In this document: positions 5,066-5,403 of the stretch, piece after piece | Numbering within the stretch: position 1 is the first letter of the stretch | Layout: every line of letters starts with the position of its first letter | NCBI GenBank assembly: GCA_021827465.1 | Contig: JAKAVX010000223.1 | Location: 1 to 5,403, forward strand | From: Deltaproteobacteria bacterium | GTDB lineage: Bacteria; Desulfobacterota_B; Binatia; Binatales; Binataceae | Reading direction: 5' to 3' | DNA: 5,403 nt | Notes under the pieces: generated by a model | What the model saw: the letters and a program-made list of their open reading frames with translations, nothing else | Database searches by the model: none | What the model was told of the DNA's origin: nothing | Translations under genes and position numbers: made by a program

Positions 5066-5403
5066 TTACTCCTTCTCGCGCGCGAGCATCTCCTCGTATT
5101 CCCCGCCGTCCATCAGGTCTTCGAGGTCGGCCGGATCGTTCATCTCGACCTTTATCAGCCAGCCGTCGCCATAAGGGTCTTCGTTGACGGTTTCCGGGCT
5201 TTCGGGCAGGTCTTCGTTAACCTCGACAACGGTGCCGCTGACCGGAGCGTAGATGTCGGACACCGCCTTTACCGATGCCACGACGCCGAACGGGTCGTCC
5301 TTGCTGATCTTGTCGCCCACGGCGGGCAACTCGATATAGACGATCTCGCCCAGCTGGTCCTGCGCGTGATCGGTGATTCCAACCGTCGCCACGGAATCCT
5401 CGG
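5066..5403 (-). CDS. gcvH: Glycine cleavage system H protein, N-terminus beyond window
   Basis: H protein carries aminomethyl groups on a lipoyl-lysine arm, shuttling between the P, T and L proteins of the glycine cleavage system. The visible 111 residues cover most of the roughly 125-130-residue family. They begin EDSVATVGITDHAQDQLG and run through the hybrid-barrel core (IVYIELPAVGD), the lipoylation hairpin VKAVSDIYAPVSG, and the family tail VNEDPYGDGWLIKVE. The modified lysine codon is AAG at 5269-5267. The frame stays open through the right edge, so the true start is outside; the GTG at 5392 is an internal valine of the VATVGIT strand. The residue three before the lysine is Ala (GCA, 5278-5276), where most H proteins carry Glu (ESVKA). 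No other glycine cleavage gene is visible; gcvT or gcvP could lie beyond the right edge. Confidence 0.96.
   Translation of the reverse strand, partial: EDSVATVGITDHAQDQLGEIVYIELPAVGDKISKDDPFGVVASVKAVSDIYAPVSGTVVEVNEDLPESPETVNEDPYGDGWLIKVEMNDPADLEDLMDGGEYEEMLAREKE

Noticed and set aside
5075..5086. 12-bp palindrome CTCGCGCGCGAG near the gcvH 3' end as a terminator
   Set aside because: It is inside gcvH coding sequence, gives only a 4-5 bp stem once a loop is allowed, and has no T-run; such CG palindromes are expected in GC-rich DNA.
4296..5174. 292-residue plus-strand open frame overlapping the zinc-ribbon gene and gcvH
   Set aside because: It is Arg-rich, has no domain, and overlaps two well-supported genes.
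5390..5392. GTG as the gcvH start codon
   Set aside because: The frame continues upstream as Glu-Asp-Ser, and H proteins normally have about 20-25 residues before the VATVGIT strand, so this is an internal valine.

Overview
The window reads as ordinary chromosomal DNA from a GC-rich, probably Gram-negative bacterium. I see no plasmid, phage, transposon or CRISPR signature. Three things point to a diderm: a glycosyltransferase resembling the LPS-core enzyme WaaG, an MJ0042 zinc-ribbon/DUF3426-type membrane protein, and a secreted beta-helix protein. The DUF3426-type tail, with its CGQTLS-like segment, resembles forms I associate with Deltaproteobacteria and related phyla (Desulfobacterota, Myxococcota, Binatota). 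That placement is a guess from protein style, not a measurement.

Layout, left to right. (1) Positions 1-1083, minus strand: the N-terminal 361 residues of a secreted, Asn-rich right-handed parallel beta-helix protein. It has a signal peptide, a strong Shine-Dalgarno and a plausible sigma70-type promoter; its C-terminus lies beyond the left edge. (2) Positions 1257-1342, minus strand: a complete class II tRNA-Leu(CAG) with an encoded CCA end. A bulged hairpin (1206-1238) separates it from the beta-helix gene. (3) Positions 1343-1548: a 206-bp non-coding gap holding an 8-bp inverted repeat. (4) Positions 1549-2427, plus strand: a family 2 glycosyltransferase. (5) Positions 2410-3531, minus strand: a WaaG-like family 4 glycosyltransferase. 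The two glycosyltransferase genes converge and overlap by 18 bp, with a perfect 9-bp inverted repeat at the overlap. (6) Positions 3532-3630: a short divergent intergenic region. (7) Positions 3631-5061, plus strand: a zinc-ribbon protein with a long disordered acidic/Pro-Ala linker, one transmembrane helix and a DUF3426-like tail. (8) Positions 5066-5403, minus strand: the glycine cleavage H protein, lacking its N-terminus at the right edge and separated from gene 7 by only 4 bp.

The two glycosyltransferases plausibly build surface polysaccharide or LPS core. The beta-helix protein is exported, and the zinc-ribbon protein is anchored in the inner membrane. The H protein belongs to one-carbon metabolism and seems unrelated to its neighbours. 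The gene order alternates strands, so no long operon is visible; each gene appears to be its own transcription unit or the end of one that leaves the window.

I did not find a convincing undescribed system. The points most worth a second look are the Glu-to-Ala change three residues before the lipoyl-lysine in GcvH, the inverted repeat at the overlapping 3' ends of the glycosyltransferases, and the truncated beta-helix exoprotein.
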